From Arcticibacter svalbardensis MN12-7 (GTDB lineage: Bacteria; Bacteroidota; Bacteroidia; Sphingobacteriales; Sphingobacteriaceae): a stretch of DNA of 55,131 bases. The stretch is taken from positions 1 to 55,131 of the forward strand of contig NZ_AQPN01000051.1 of the NCBI RefSeq assembly GCF_000403135.1. Direction: 5' to 3'. How positions within the stretch are numbered: the first letter of the stretch is position 1; each line of letters starts with the position of its first letter. Position numbers and translations under genes: made by a program. This document shows positions 17,342 to 25,628 of the stretch, piece by piece. The notes under the pieces were generated by a model. The model was not told the DNA's origin. It searched no databases and worked only from the letters and a program-made list of their open reading frames with translations.

Positions 17342-18673
17342 CTACCTGCTTCCACTTCTGGTAGGTCTGCTATTGGAAGAAGAGCCTTTGTTGTCATTTG
17401 ATCTTTCTGGACTTTGAACTCTCTCAGTTGGCCTGCTTACCTGAGGGGTTGCCTGACTAGGTCTTTCTCGTGGTTGAGCTTCTTGAGGTTGAGTCCTTTT
17501 TTGTTGCTCTACTTGCCTTTGTGGAGGAGTTTCTGAAGAAGGAGTACGTTGTGGTGTCCGCGTAACTCTATTTGGAATGTCCCTTGATGTATTGGTTTCA
17601 GCTGGTTTGCTCGTTTGAGGGGCTCGGGTAGCTCCATTAGAATTTTTATCAGAGCTGTTGGTTTCAGCTGGTCTGCTCGTTTGAGGAATGCGTGTAACCC
17701 TATCAGATGTATTATTTGGAGCATCGGTTCTGTCGGTTCTCAAAGGTCGGTTTTCCCAACTATTACTTGAATTTCCATTTTGACCTCTTGGGGTAGCCTC
17801 CGTGTTGTTGCCATTCCTGTTGTCTGTACCAGGGGTTCTACCTGTAGTTGTACTCGGACGGGTATTTCTGCCATCCCGACTGTCTCTATCATTAGTTGGA
17901 CGACCGTTCCGGTTATCCTCGTTTCGGTTCGAATTGTTTCTTCCGATAACCTCCGGACGATAAATTCGTAATGAACCTCTGTCTGCAACTGCTCTTCCCG
18001 GTCTGTTAGAGCCATAAACCTGGTGTACATCTACTCTACGCCTTGTAACCCGTTCCATCTCTCTGCGGTCAGGACCTGAAAAATAACGATGGTTATTGTT
18101 GACGTATATATTATTGATGACAGTTGTTCTTCCATAAATACCTGAATATCTATTTCTTGGTAAACAATAATTATAAACCGAACGATTGGTAATATAAAGT
18201 TGTGGCACAAAGATCCAGCGGGATAATGGAATGTTGATATTGATGTCGATCAAAAGGCCAGGACTCAGGGGAGCCCATCCATAGTATCCTCCGCCAGAGC
18301 GCCAATTTACCCAAGCCGGTCCCCATTCAGATCCTGGAACCCATAACCAGCCATAGTAATCGTCAAATAACCAACGTCCATAATGAAAGGGAGCCCAACC
18401 CCAGTCATAATCAGATACCCATGTATTTCCGTATTCGGTAATAACCCATTGTCCTCTTGTTCCGTATGGTTGAAAATCTTTCTCTACATCCGGTACCCAA
18501 ACCTGTCCGTAGTCTTCATAATTGACCCATTCTCCATAAGGGGAGAGTTCGTCATAAAAAGTTTGGAAAGATACCCGGGCACCGGGCTGTAACACCATGC
18601 CTGCTGTACCTTTCATGCTGCCGATCACTGTAATCAGTAATCCTAGCATTAATAAGCGTTTTAAATCTTTCAT
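17342..18673 (-). CDS. DUF6600 / WXXGXW-repeat envelope protein with low-complexity tail
   Basis: This 443-residue protein has a signal peptide (about 1-25), then a Trp/Tyr/Gly-rich globular part (30-150) with phrases such as LSPYGEWVNYEDYGQVW and WGWAPFHYGRW that define the DUF6600/WXXGXW family. The last 230 residues are disordered and rich in Asn, Arg, Thr, Ser and Pro, with imperfect tandem repeats. It should be exported to the periplasm or surface. Family function is unknown. It stands alone with its own terminator. Confidence 0.85.
   Translation of the reverse strand: MKDLKRLLMLGLLITVIGSMKGTAGMVLQPGARVSFQTFYDELSPYGEWVNYEDYGQVWVPDVEKDFQPYGTRGQWVITEYGNTWVSDYDWGWAPFHYGRWLFDDYYGWLWVPGSEWGPAWVNWRSGGGYYGWAPLSPGLLIDININIPLSRWIFVPQLYITNRSVYNYCLPRNRYSGIYGRTTVINNIYVNNNHRYFSGPDRREMERVTRRRVDVHQVYGSNRPGRAVADRGSLRIYRPEVIGRNNSNRNEDNRNGRPTNDRDSRDGRNTRPSTTTGRTPGTDNRNGNNTEATPRGQNGNSSNSWENRPLRTDRTDAPNNTSDRVTRIPQTSRPAETNSSDKNSNGATRAPQTSKPAETNTSRDIPNRVTRTPQRTPSSETPPQRQVEQQKRTQPQEAQPRERPSQATPQVSRPTERVQSPERSNDNKGSSSNSRPTRSGSR
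17591..17722 (-). repeat. two 66-bp tandem repeat units inside the DUF6600 gene
   Basis: Units begin at about 17591 and 17657, with the first 30 bases nearly identical (both contain TTGGTTTCAGCTGGT then TGCTCGTTTGAGG). They encode the repeated peptide PQTSRPAETN / PQTSKPAETN. The 66-base period keeps the frame, as expected for a slippage-prone coding repeat. A more degenerate copy precedes them. Confidence 0.7.
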
Positions 18674-19088
18674 CTGTGTGTGTTTAAATGATTAGAGAGG
18701 AATTGAGTATAAAGGTTTATTCCCAAGTTCCCTTTAACTGATTTGTTACGTGTGTTACATACAAGACGAAAGAAAACACCATTAGGTTACAAAGTATATA
18801 GGATATTTATGATTAAATCTGTGCTAAAAAGCAATTTGATTTTAATCTTTTAATAGGATATAAAGGTAATATCGCGGTGGTAGTCAACAATAATGAGCGA
18901 TTTAAGCTTACTGAGATAATAATATATGAGGAAAATATAGTACCAACAATTAAGTGGAATAAGCAACTCAAGCTTTACTTTATAATAGCATATTAAACTG
19001 TTTTATAATGACTTAAGTATTAAAAATGCAAAAATATTTTATTTAAAGCGCCCTGTCAGGCAAATAACCCAACACGGCGCTTTATTAA
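18674..19088. other. intergenic region with candidate terminator of the aldo/keto reductase gene
   Basis: No gene is seen in these 415 bases. A hairpin with arms TAAAGCGCC (19044-19052) and GGCGCTTTA (19076-19084) and a 23-base loop lies just after the reductase stop on the minus strand, followed by an A/T-rich tract. It is a reasonable but not strong terminator. Confidence 0.5.
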
Positions 19089-20120
19089 TTAAGATAATTC
19101 AGCAGATTTTGCCCATAAGTTTATAGATGCATCTACCGCATACTGATCAATTTGTGCTAGTTCATCAGCAGTAAAGCTCAAATTATCAATAGCTTTTGCA
19201 CAATCTACTACTTGCTCCGGACGGCTTGCACCAATCAGGGCAGAAGTAATACGACCATTTCTAAGTACCCATGCAATAGCCATTTGGGCTAAAGTCTGAC
19301 CCCGCTGTGCAGCAACTGCATTCAGTGACCTGATATTATTCAAGTTTTTCTCATTTAGAAACTCAGGTTTCAAAGATGAGTTTTGAGTCACTCTGCTACC
19401 TTCAGGTACTTCCTTTAAATATTTATTTGTCAGCATTCCCTGAGCTAAAGGAGAAAAAACTATCGATCCTATTCCTGCATCTTCTAGTGTATCCACCAAA
19501 CCATCCTCTTCAATCCAACGGTTCAGCATAGAGTAACTTGGCTGATGAATGATGAAAGGTGTTTTCAACTCCTTTAAAATAGCCATTGCCTCAAGCGTAC
19601 GTTGAGAATTATAGGATGAGATACCAACATACAAAGCACGTCCCGACCGTACGATATGATCAAGAGCCATCATAGTTTCTTCAAGTGGGGTATTCGGATC
19701 GAAACGATGCGAGTAGAATATATCGACATAATCCAGACCCATTCTTTTAAGGCTCTGATCACAACTGGAAATAAGATACTTGCGACTTCCCCATTCCCCA
19801 TAAGGACCAGGCCACATACTATATCCTGCTTTCGAAGAAATAACCAGTTCATCACGAAGATTAGAAAAATCTTCCTTTAAGATCCGTCCGAATGCTGTTT
19901 CTGCACTTCCTGGAGGCGGTCCATAATTATTAGCAAGATCAAAATGAGTAATTCCAAGATCAAAAGCCTGTCTGCATATTGCTTTTTTATTACTATGATC
20001 AGCGTCCTCGCCGAAGTTATGCCATAAACCCAGAGAGAGTGCAGGTAATTTTAAACCGCTTTTTCCACAATGATTATAAATCATTTTGTTATAGCGATCT
20101 GGAGAAGGTGTCCATTCCAT
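19089..20120 (-). CDS. aldo/keto reductase, L-glyceraldehyde 3-phosphate reductase type (YghZ/MgrA-like)
   Basis: This 343-residue TIM-barrel enzyme has the AKR tetrad Asp61, Tyr66, Lys97 and His138. The N-terminal FDLANNYGPPPGSAE and KAGYSMWPGPYGEWGSRKYL are characteristic of the YghZ/Gpr branch, which reduces L-glyceraldehyde 3-phosphate and methylglyoxal with NADPH. The C-terminal SALIGASRPEQV binds NADPH phosphate. Cytoplasmic. The GlxA-type regulator gene lies upstream on the same strand, 75 bases away, and might control it; that link is inference. Confidence 0.92.
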   Translation of the reverse strand: MEWTPSPDRYNKMIYNHCGKSGLKLPALSLGLWHNFGEDADHSNKKAICRQAFDLGITHFDLANNYGPPPGSAETAFGRILKEDFSNLRDELVISSKAGYSMWPGPYGEWGSRKYLISSCDQSLKRMGLDYVDIFYSHRFDPNTPLEETMMALDHIVRSGRALYVGISSYNSQRTLEAMAILKELKTPFIIHQPSYSMLNRWIEEDGLVDTLEDAGIGSIVFSPLAQGMLTNKYLKEVPEGSRVTQNSSLKPEFLNEKNLNNIRSLNAVAAQRGQTLAQMAIAWVLRNGRITSALIGASRPEQVVDCAKAIDNLSFTADELAQIDQYAVDASINLWAKSAELS

Positions 20121-20195
20121 AAAATAAAACGTTTTATACTAAGGACACAAATTTGATGAAAAAGTTTGTTAGTTTAGCTGAAAAGGTTCATCTAT

Positions 20196-21161
20196 TTATT
20201 GTATTGCATTAAATTTATCTCTGTATTCCGAAGGTGTCATGCCCACATTTTTTCTAAATATCTTTCTAAAGGCCTTTGGATCATTATATCCTGAATTAAC
20301 AATCACTTCCATCATTTGCTGATCCGTTTGAACTAAAAGTTTTTTAGCCGCTTCCACACGGGTCTGCTGTAGATATTCAATAGGAGTTATCCCTGTAACT
20401 AATTTAAACCTTCTAACTATATTTCTTCTGCTTGATGGAATGTCTTTAATCATTTCCTCAATGGTACCGGTATACTGAAAGCTGTCCTCAATCTTTTTCT
20501 GTGCGGAAGCTACCAATGTATCATTGTGGTCTGTAAAAGGCTTAAAAGTGCTAAAATACGACTGGTTATCCCGATTCATATCAATAGCATATATTTTAGC
20601 AGCTCTAACTGCAATATCTTTTCCACAATAATATTGGAGCAGATGAAGCAAAAGATGAAACGTTGAGGTTGCCCCACCACTGGTATAAAGGAGTCCATCC
20701 TGAGTAACCGTTTTATCAGCTCTTAACAAAACATCAGGAAACGCTGCATTAAATTCCGGACAGGCATCTACATGTGTGGTCGCAACCTTGCCATTGAGCA
20801 GTCCACTCGCTGCTAATAAAAATGCACCCGTACAAAAAGTAGCGATCCTTGTACCCTTTTGGTGTTGTCTGTTTAACCATGGCAGATAATCCTGATTTGC
20901 AACAATATAATCTTTAACCGCGCCAGGTGAGAAAGATGGTATCAATAACAAATCGTATAATTCATCAGAGATTAGGTTCTGAGTGTTATAATTAGAAAAA
21001 TGATCGGCACCATGATCATCAATTTTTATAAGGTTAATGTTAAATAGAGTCGATTGATTCGTATCTGTGTAAAACTTATTAGCCGTTTCAAACACATCCA
21101 ATATAGCAGCTACACTTAATAATTTAAAATTTCTAATTAGTAAAAGACCTACCTGTTTCAT
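20196..21161 (-). CDS. GlxA-type transcriptional regulator (DJ-1/PfpI domain plus AraC HTH)
   Basis: This 321-residue protein has an N-terminal DJ-1/PfpI-like domain (1-190) with Cys110 in ATFCTGAFLLAASGLL at the nucleophile elbow. A C-terminal AraC/XylS double HTH (about 225-318) contains SSRRNIVRRFKLVTGITPIEYLQQ and VIVNSGYNDPKAFRKIFRKNVGMTPSEYR. The N-terminal domain probably senses a small ligand. It is most likely a regulator of a metabolic gene nearby, perhaps the aldo/keto reductase. Confidence 0.92.
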   Translation of the reverse strand: MKQVGLLLIRNFKLLSVAAILDVFETANKFYTDTNQSTLFNINLIKIDDHGADHFSNYNTQNLISDELYDLLLIPSFSPGAVKDYIVANQDYLPWLNRQHQKGTRIATFCTGAFLLAASGLLNGKVATTHVDACPEFNAAFPDVLLRADKTVTQDGLLYTSGGATSTFHLLLHLLQYYCGKDIAVRAAKIYAIDMNRDNQSYFSTFKPFTDHNDTLVASAQKKIEDSFQYTGTIEEMIKDIPSSRRNIVRRFKLVTGITPIEYLQQTRVEAAKKLLVQTDQQMMEVIVNSGYNDPKAFRKIFRKNVGMTPSEYRDKFNAIQ

Positions 21162-21218
21162 GGTAAAATAGATTTATCACAATAAATATAGGTATTTTGT
21201 CTTAAAACCTGTGCTAGT

Positions 21219-21455
21219 TCAAAGCAAAACCAATCCTGTCTTTTTATTGAAATTATTTCCTAAATCAATCACATAATAATAAGTTCCCATTGGAAATAAC
21301 ACGCCGTTAATGTTCCCTACCATGGTATTTATATCCTTTACTGCTGAAATCCTTTGTTCCATAACGATTAAATACTTTATGATGGCATATGAAAAGGAAT
21401 GTAATCCAACAATATTCCATTGATCCATTTATCTGCGTCCTAAAGTAGGAGATTA
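21219..21455 (-). pseudogene. frameshifted relic of a T9SS type B sorting (gliding-motility-associated C-terminal) domain
   Basis: Read on the minus strand, three frames together give the domain: DQWNIVGL, then VFNRYGTKDFSSKGY in a second frame, then LFPMGTYYYVIDLGNNFNKK back in the first. This is the order found in the C-terminal sorting signal of proteins exported by the type IX system. At least two compensating indels and an in-frame stop just before DQWN show it is dead. The body of the original large surface protein is gone. The 69-codon open frame here is only a by-product. Confidence 0.8.
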
Positions 21456-21509
21456 TTCCTCTTCATAAGCAGAGTATCAATAAATAGGTAGTATGTCCCG
21501 ATAAAATCT

Positions 21510-22364
21510 TTAAACTAATCCCTTACAATACATATCCCAATAACGAATCATTAACTTTTTTCCGTAACTACTAAAGTGTCTTCCCATCCCTGGAGTAGGT
21601 GTAAACTCACCAAATACCGCTCCCTTGGATGTAGCATAGAAGTCTATACGTACAAAAATTCCATATGCTTTACTTAACATCTTAGCTTGAGAAATAATTT
21701 CATCCCAACATTTTGGCGGCTTTTGTCCATCTACAAGTGGGTATTTAAGATGCAGGGTTTCCATTTTATTCCAGTGTTCGTCATAAAAATTTCCTTCACC
21801 TTTACTGGGACTAAACCTTTTAATTGCATGACAGCTAGCTATAACACCATTGAAACAAAGAAGCTTATAGTCATCCAAAATGGCATGCTCTCCCTCTTCA
21901 TTTTCCAGAAACTCTTCAATAAGGAATTCTAAATCAGGATTTTTATCTACTTCAGATCTTAAAATATCTCTGATATCTTCCGGAGAGTACCCTTTGTCAT
22001 CAAAAAGATTCAGCCCATTGTGCATCAAAAATACAAGATTTGAAGAGTGACCAACAGTAGGACGGATTACATAGTATAAAGGCAAAGTCTCAAAATTGAT
22101 TTGCTGCACATCCGACCCTCTCCAATATAAGTCAGCAACTTTGCAGCCATGCTTTATCGCAAATTCTCTCGCGTTATATTTATTACTTAATTTACGCTGC
22201 CAGTATGGGACATCCTGCCATTTTTCCATAGAGTCATCAGCACGCATAGGCGTATTTCTAATCCACTCAGCATTGGGATCATTCCAAAAAAGGTGATGGC
22301 GATGTTGAATTCTCTTAGATACTTCACCAAGATTGCTCAAGTATTTTTTGATAGGTTTAAACAT
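21510..22364 (-). CDS. TupA-like ATP-grasp protein
   Basis: This 284-residue protein matches the TupA-like ATP-grasp family, whose founder acts in teichuronopeptide synthesis. Seen features: YYVIRPTVGHSSNLVFLM (nucleotide-binding loop region), FLIEEFLENEEGEHAILDDYKLLCFNG, and the metal-binding end VRIDFYATSKGAVFGEFTPTPG with its paired acidic residues. Such enzymes join a carboxylate to an amine in polysaccharide or glycan modification. No glycosyltransferases are beside it, so its substrate is unknown and it may be an isolated remnant of a polysaccharide locus. Confidence 0.8.
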   Translation of the reverse strand: MFKPIKKYLSNLGEVSKRIQHRHHLFWNDPNAEWIRNTPMRADDSMEKWQDVPYWQRKLSNKYNAREFAIKHGCKVADLYWRGSDVQQINFETLPLYYVIRPTVGHSSNLVFLMHNGLNLFDDKGYSPEDIRDILRSEVDKNPDLEFLIEEFLENEEGEHAILDDYKLLCFNGVIASCHAIKRFSPSKGEGNFYDEHWNKMETLHLKYPLVDGQKPPKCWDEIISQAKMLSKAYGIFVRIDFYATSKGAVFGEFTPTPGMGRHFSSYGKKLMIRYWDMYCKGLV

Positions 22365-22493
22365 ACTAATAGAAACGATTATTTGGTATTATATTTTGAA
22401 AATATTCAGATATATTGAAAATTTATAATTTCATTAATTTATATAATGCAGACAGTCAAGTACTTTTATTGTTTTTGTAATCTGAATATAATA

Positions 22494-22520
22494 TTTGCCG
22501 CTCTAAAACAGAGCGGCAAA
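22494..22520 (-). terminator. terminator of the Ferritin_2 gene pair
   Basis: TTTGCCGCTCT and AGAGCGGCAAA form a perfect 11-bp GC-rich stem with a 5-base loop, 13 bases after the stop of the second ferritin-like gene. On the minus strand it is followed by TATTATATTC. Confidence 0.8.
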
Positions 22521-22532
22521 TAAACCCTAAAA

Positions 22533-23363
22533 CTAAAAAAAAATTAACGCTAAAAAAGGAGTAACAATCTGAAGTACCTGATCTTTGGATAGTGGCTCAT
22601 CAAACGCTTCTGAAGCGGCATTTGCAGAAATAGCCTGACCATTAATATTTGTTATTTCTAACATCGCCTGCATAGTAATTTCTTCACCAGCATACACGTT
22701 ATTGACAGCCGCACCAATACCTGAATTATTAAGCGTAATCCATGGTTTAACGTCAGCACCTCGTCCTTTACGCATCTGCCTGATATGAGAGGCATGTCTG
22801 GCTTCCACAGAATGGATATTCAAAGCAGCTGTTAATACACCAGCATTACCTTTTAAATTTCCAGCCTGACCTTTATAAGCCCGTACACCAGTGTCTTCAA
22901 AAGCCTGAGCGACCGCTAAAAAGGTATCATAATTGCTAAATACAGTTGGGAAAGTTCCCTTAGCCGTAAAGTCGAAAGCAGGTTTAGTACCTGGCTTTGC
23001 GCCTAAAGATGTAATCGTATCCTGTAAAAATTTCACATGCGATTTTTCATGCTGACAAATTGTAGTAATGGCACCCATAGGTGCTCCCGAAGGAATTAGT
23101 CCTGCACTTTTTAACCCAGTGTCGTAAAATTCAGACTCCAGCTGTTCAAGTGTTAAGGCAAACTGAAGTACACCAACAATAGTATCTGTAGTCTGTCCGT
23201 AGGCCTTATTCAACATAGATCCCAGTGCCAATGGTACTGCCGATAACGCAATCTTTGAACCAATATTGAAAAAGCTTTGCATTGCTTTTCTTCTAGGACT
23301 GATGCGATCATAAATGTTTGCATCAACCTTTTCAATTTCATCTAGAATATTTTGAATGTTCAT
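22533..23363 (-). CDS. Ferritin_2 (ferritin-like domain) exported protein
   Basis: This 276-residue protein has an N-terminal export region with two Arg and a hydrophobic stretch (SPRRKAMQSFFNIGSKIALSAV) ending near AYGQ, which resembles a Tat or Sec signal. A four-helix ferritin-like domain (about 65-250) follows, with metal-ligand motifs EQLESEFY, HEKSHVKFLQ and SVEARHASHIRQ. Its neighbour 11 bases upstream is a paralogue, and together they probably form a periplasmic di-metal pair. The family role (iron, oxidative or manganese stress) is not settled. Confidence 0.85.
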   Translation of the reverse strand: MNIQNILDEIEKVDANIYDRISPRRKAMQSFFNIGSKIALSAVPLALGSMLNKAYGQTTDTIVGVLQFALTLEQLESEFYDTGLKSAGLIPSGAPMGAITTICQHEKSHVKFLQDTITSLGAKPGTKPAFDFTAKGTFPTVFSNYDTFLAVAQAFEDTGVRAYKGQAGNLKGNAGVLTAALNIHSVEARHASHIRQMRKGRGADVKPWITLNNSGIGAAVNNVYAGEEITMQAMLEITNINGQAISANAASEAFDEPLSKDQVLQIVTPFLALIFF

Positions 23364-23373
23364 AGTGATAGTT

Positions 23374-24081
23374 TTAACCTGGAAGTGTATTTAAATTAAT
23401 TTTAGTAACAACATAAGCACCTGCAATGGCAAACACTTCTTGTGGAGAACGGGATTTGTCTAAGCCCATAGCATCAATTACTGTGTTATCAGCAAATGTG
23501 CCATTACTGATCAAATCACGAATTAAGGCTGCATGCCTGGCTTCAACCGATACGATTTTACCTGCAAGTACCAAATAATCGCCTAAAGCAATGTATTGTC
23601 CGGCACCGTTATAAGCCGATACACCTAAATCTTCGAAAGCTTTTGCTGTTCCCAGAACACTGTCCCGGCTATTAAAATTAATTGAACTAAAATTAACTTT
23701 CAAATCAGGAATAGCATTTGTACCAAGAGCAGATTTAAAAAATTCCCGATGTGCAATTTCATGATCTCGAATATCTGTTAAAAGAGATTTTTCGTTAGCA
23801 TTCATTGATTCATAAGGAAAATTGAGAACCTGGATGTAAAAAGCAGCTTCCAGTTGCTCTAATGCGTAAGCATAGTTTAATACAGCGGTGTCTCCAGTGC
23901 CAAAAGATACACCCATATCATCACTGTTCATGTCTTTTTTACAGCCGGCAGCCAGTAAAGCAAGACTGGCAGCACCGGCACCTGCATATTTTAAAAACGA
24001 ACGCCGTTGAACATTTGCTGTTAAGAATCCATCCGCTTTTTCTAAAAATAGCTGATCTTCCTCATTCCTTTGGTTTTTCAT
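23374..24081 (-). CDS. Ferritin_2 (ferritin-like domain) Tat-type lipoprotein
   Basis: This 235-residue protein has a twin-arginine leader RRSFLKYAGAGAASLALLAA followed by a Cys (near 47), so it may be a Tat-exported lipoprotein. The ferritin-like domain carries EQLEAAFYIQ, HEIAHREFFKSAL and SVEARHAALIRDL, which match the metal ligands of its downstream paralogue. The gene starts a two-gene operon divergent from the sigma factor gene. The 139-base divergent spacer probably holds promoters for both, but no -7 consensus was identified there. Confidence 0.87.
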   Translation of the reverse strand: MKNQRNEEDQLFLEKADGFLTANVQRRSFLKYAGAGAASLALLAAGCKKDMNSDDMGVSFGTGDTAVLNYAYALEQLEAAFYIQVLNFPYESMNANEKSLLTDIRDHEIAHREFFKSALGTNAIPDLKVNFSSINFNSRDSVLGTAKAFEDLGVSAYNGAGQYIALGDYLVLAGKIVSVEARHAALIRDLISNGTFADNTVIDAMGLDKSRSPQEVFAIAGAYVVTKINLNTLPG

Positions 24082-24220
24082 AAATTAAGCTTTTAGTTTC
24101 TTACATCTACGAGAATTTTACTATGGTCGGTTTTAAAATTCTTTTTTTTTATTAAAAAATATGAAAGCTTAAAAAACTAATAATTAAATTTTTAGTTATT
24201 GTGGATGAAGTCACACCATT

Positions 24221-24769
24221 TTGAGAAGAGATCATATTAAAATAGCAGAGCATGAGCTTATTGAAGGTATTCGCCGAAAGGACAGAATGGCCGCAGAAGC
24301 TTTGTACGATATGTATTCTGCTGCAATCTTTGGAGTGATTATCCGCGTGGTTCAAAATCAGGAATTAGCAGAAGACTTATTACAGGATACATTTGTTAAA
24401 GCGTGGAATTCGTTTAATTCTTATGATGCATCTAAAGGCAAATTATTTACCTGGATCAGCAATATCGCACGCAATAGTGCTATTGATAAACTGCGTTCAA
24501 AAGATTTTCGTAACCATAGCAACATCGATAAGATAGAAAACAACGTATATGCTATTGACGAACAACAGTACGTCGAAATAAATTCGGATGGTATGGGTGT
24601 AAGGGAACTGGTAGAAAAATTAAAACCTCAGGATAAAGTCATATTAGACTTAATTTATTTTAAAGGTTATACACACGTAGAAGTTTCAGATGAGTTACAT
24701 TTACCTTTGGGAACGGTGAAAACCAGATTAAGGAGTGCAATTAATACATTGAAAAGTTTTTTTAATTGA
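24221..24769 (+). CDS. RNA polymerase sigma factor, ECF type (sigma-70 family)
   Basis: This 182-residue protein has sigma region 2 (about 25-95: NQELAEDLLQDTFVKAW with the -10 recognition helix) and region 4 (about 125-180: LKPQDKVILDLIYFKGYTHVEV, HLPLGTVKTRLRSAI). The frame opens after a TGA at 24206-24208, and the only plausible start before the conserved part is TTG at 24221. ATG codons at 24205 are out of frame. It is paired with the anti-sigma gene four bases downstream and divergent from two Ferritin_2 genes. Confidence 0.92.
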   Translation: MRRDHIKIAEHELIEGIRRKDRMAAEALYDMYSAAIFGVIIRVVQNQELAEDLLQDTFVKAWNSFNSYDASKGKLFTWISNIARNSAIDKLRSKDFRNHSNIDKIENNVYAIDEQQYVEINSDGMGVRELVEKLKPQDKVILDLIYFKGYTHVEVSDELHLPLGTVKTRLRSAINTLKSFFN

Positions 24770-24773
24770 AGCA

Positions 24774-25601
24774 GTGGAAGATATTAAAGCATATATCGAA
24801 AGTGGGATCTTAGAACTATACGTTCTGGGTAACCTAACTGATGCCGAAAGACATGACGTGGAAGATATGTGCCTTAAGTTTCCGGAGTTAAGCACGGAAA
24901 TTAGCCAAATTGAAAATTCTCTATTGCAGTATTCCAATGTATATGGCATAGAACCTCCAACATCTTCACGCGATAAGTTCTTGTCATCCCTGAATTTTGA
25001 AATACAAGCAGAACCGCTACTGGAAGCTGAAGTTATCAATCTGCCTTCCAGAGAAAAAAGTATTAGGTTTTATAAATATGCATTTGCAGCCTCTGTTGCC
25101 TTATTGTTAGTGTCACTCTTTACCATTATTAACTTAAATAAGGAGCTGAAGGAATCAAAAAACGAAATTATAGCACTTCAAAGTTCCAATCAAAAATTTG
25201 CATCTCAGGTAAATTACATCGGTAAGGAGTTACAAGTGAACAAAAAGTTCCTGCAGGTATATCAAAATCCGGAAGAATACAAGCTGGTTACATTGAATGG
25301 AACACCGAAAGCTCCTGAAGCAAGTATGAAGGTTGCCTTTAACAAGGACAAACAGGAAGTGCTGATTGATATTTCATCCTTAAACTTACCGGCACCGGAT
25401 GCCAACCACCAGTACCAGTTATGGGCTCTTGTAGATGGCAAACCGATAGATCTTGGGGTATTCGATTATACAAGCGCACAATCAGGTTTAACTCAAATGA
25501 AGTCTATTGGCAAAGTAGATGCCTTTGCGGTAACTTTAGAGAAAAAGGGAGGAAGTAAGACGCCAACCTTAACTGAGCTGGTCGTTATGGGAGGTGCATA
25601 A
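24774..25601 (+). CDS. RskA-type anti-sigma factor
   Basis: This 275-residue membrane protein starts at a GTG, four bases after the sigma stop. The N-terminal cytoplasmic part (about 1-95) carries sigma-binding helices. One membrane helix spans about 100-120 (YAFAASVALLLVSLFTIIN), followed by a coiled coil (122-165) and a C-terminal RskA domain (about 175-275) with HQYQLWALVDGKPIDLGVF and TLTELVVMGGA. No zinc-binding HxxxCxxC motif is seen. It should hold the sigma factor inactive until an envelope signal arrives. Confidence 0.9.
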   Translation: MEDIKAYIESGILELYVLGNLTDAERHDVEDMCLKFPELSTEISQIENSLLQYSNVYGIEPPTSSRDKFLSSLNFEIQAEPLLEAEVINLPSREKSIRFYKYAFAASVALLLVSLFTIINLNKELKESKNEIIALQSSNQKFASQVNYIGKELQVNKKFLQVYQNPEEYKLVTLNGTPKAPEASMKVAFNKDKQEVLIDISSLNLPAPDANHQYQLWALVDGKPIDLGVFDYTSAQSGLTQMKSIGKVDAFAVTLEKKGGSKTPTLTELVVMGGA

Positions 25602-25618
25602 GTTTAACTTATGCACCT
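25592..25618. terminator. bidirectional terminator between convergent anti-sigma and helicase genes
   Basis: AGGTGCATAAGT and ACTTATGCACCT pair perfectly over a 3-base loop, followed by AAAAAGG on the plus side. The hairpin overlaps the anti-sigma stop codon and lies ten bases before the helicase stop. Confidence 0.65.
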
Positions 25619-25628
25619 AAAAAGGTCT

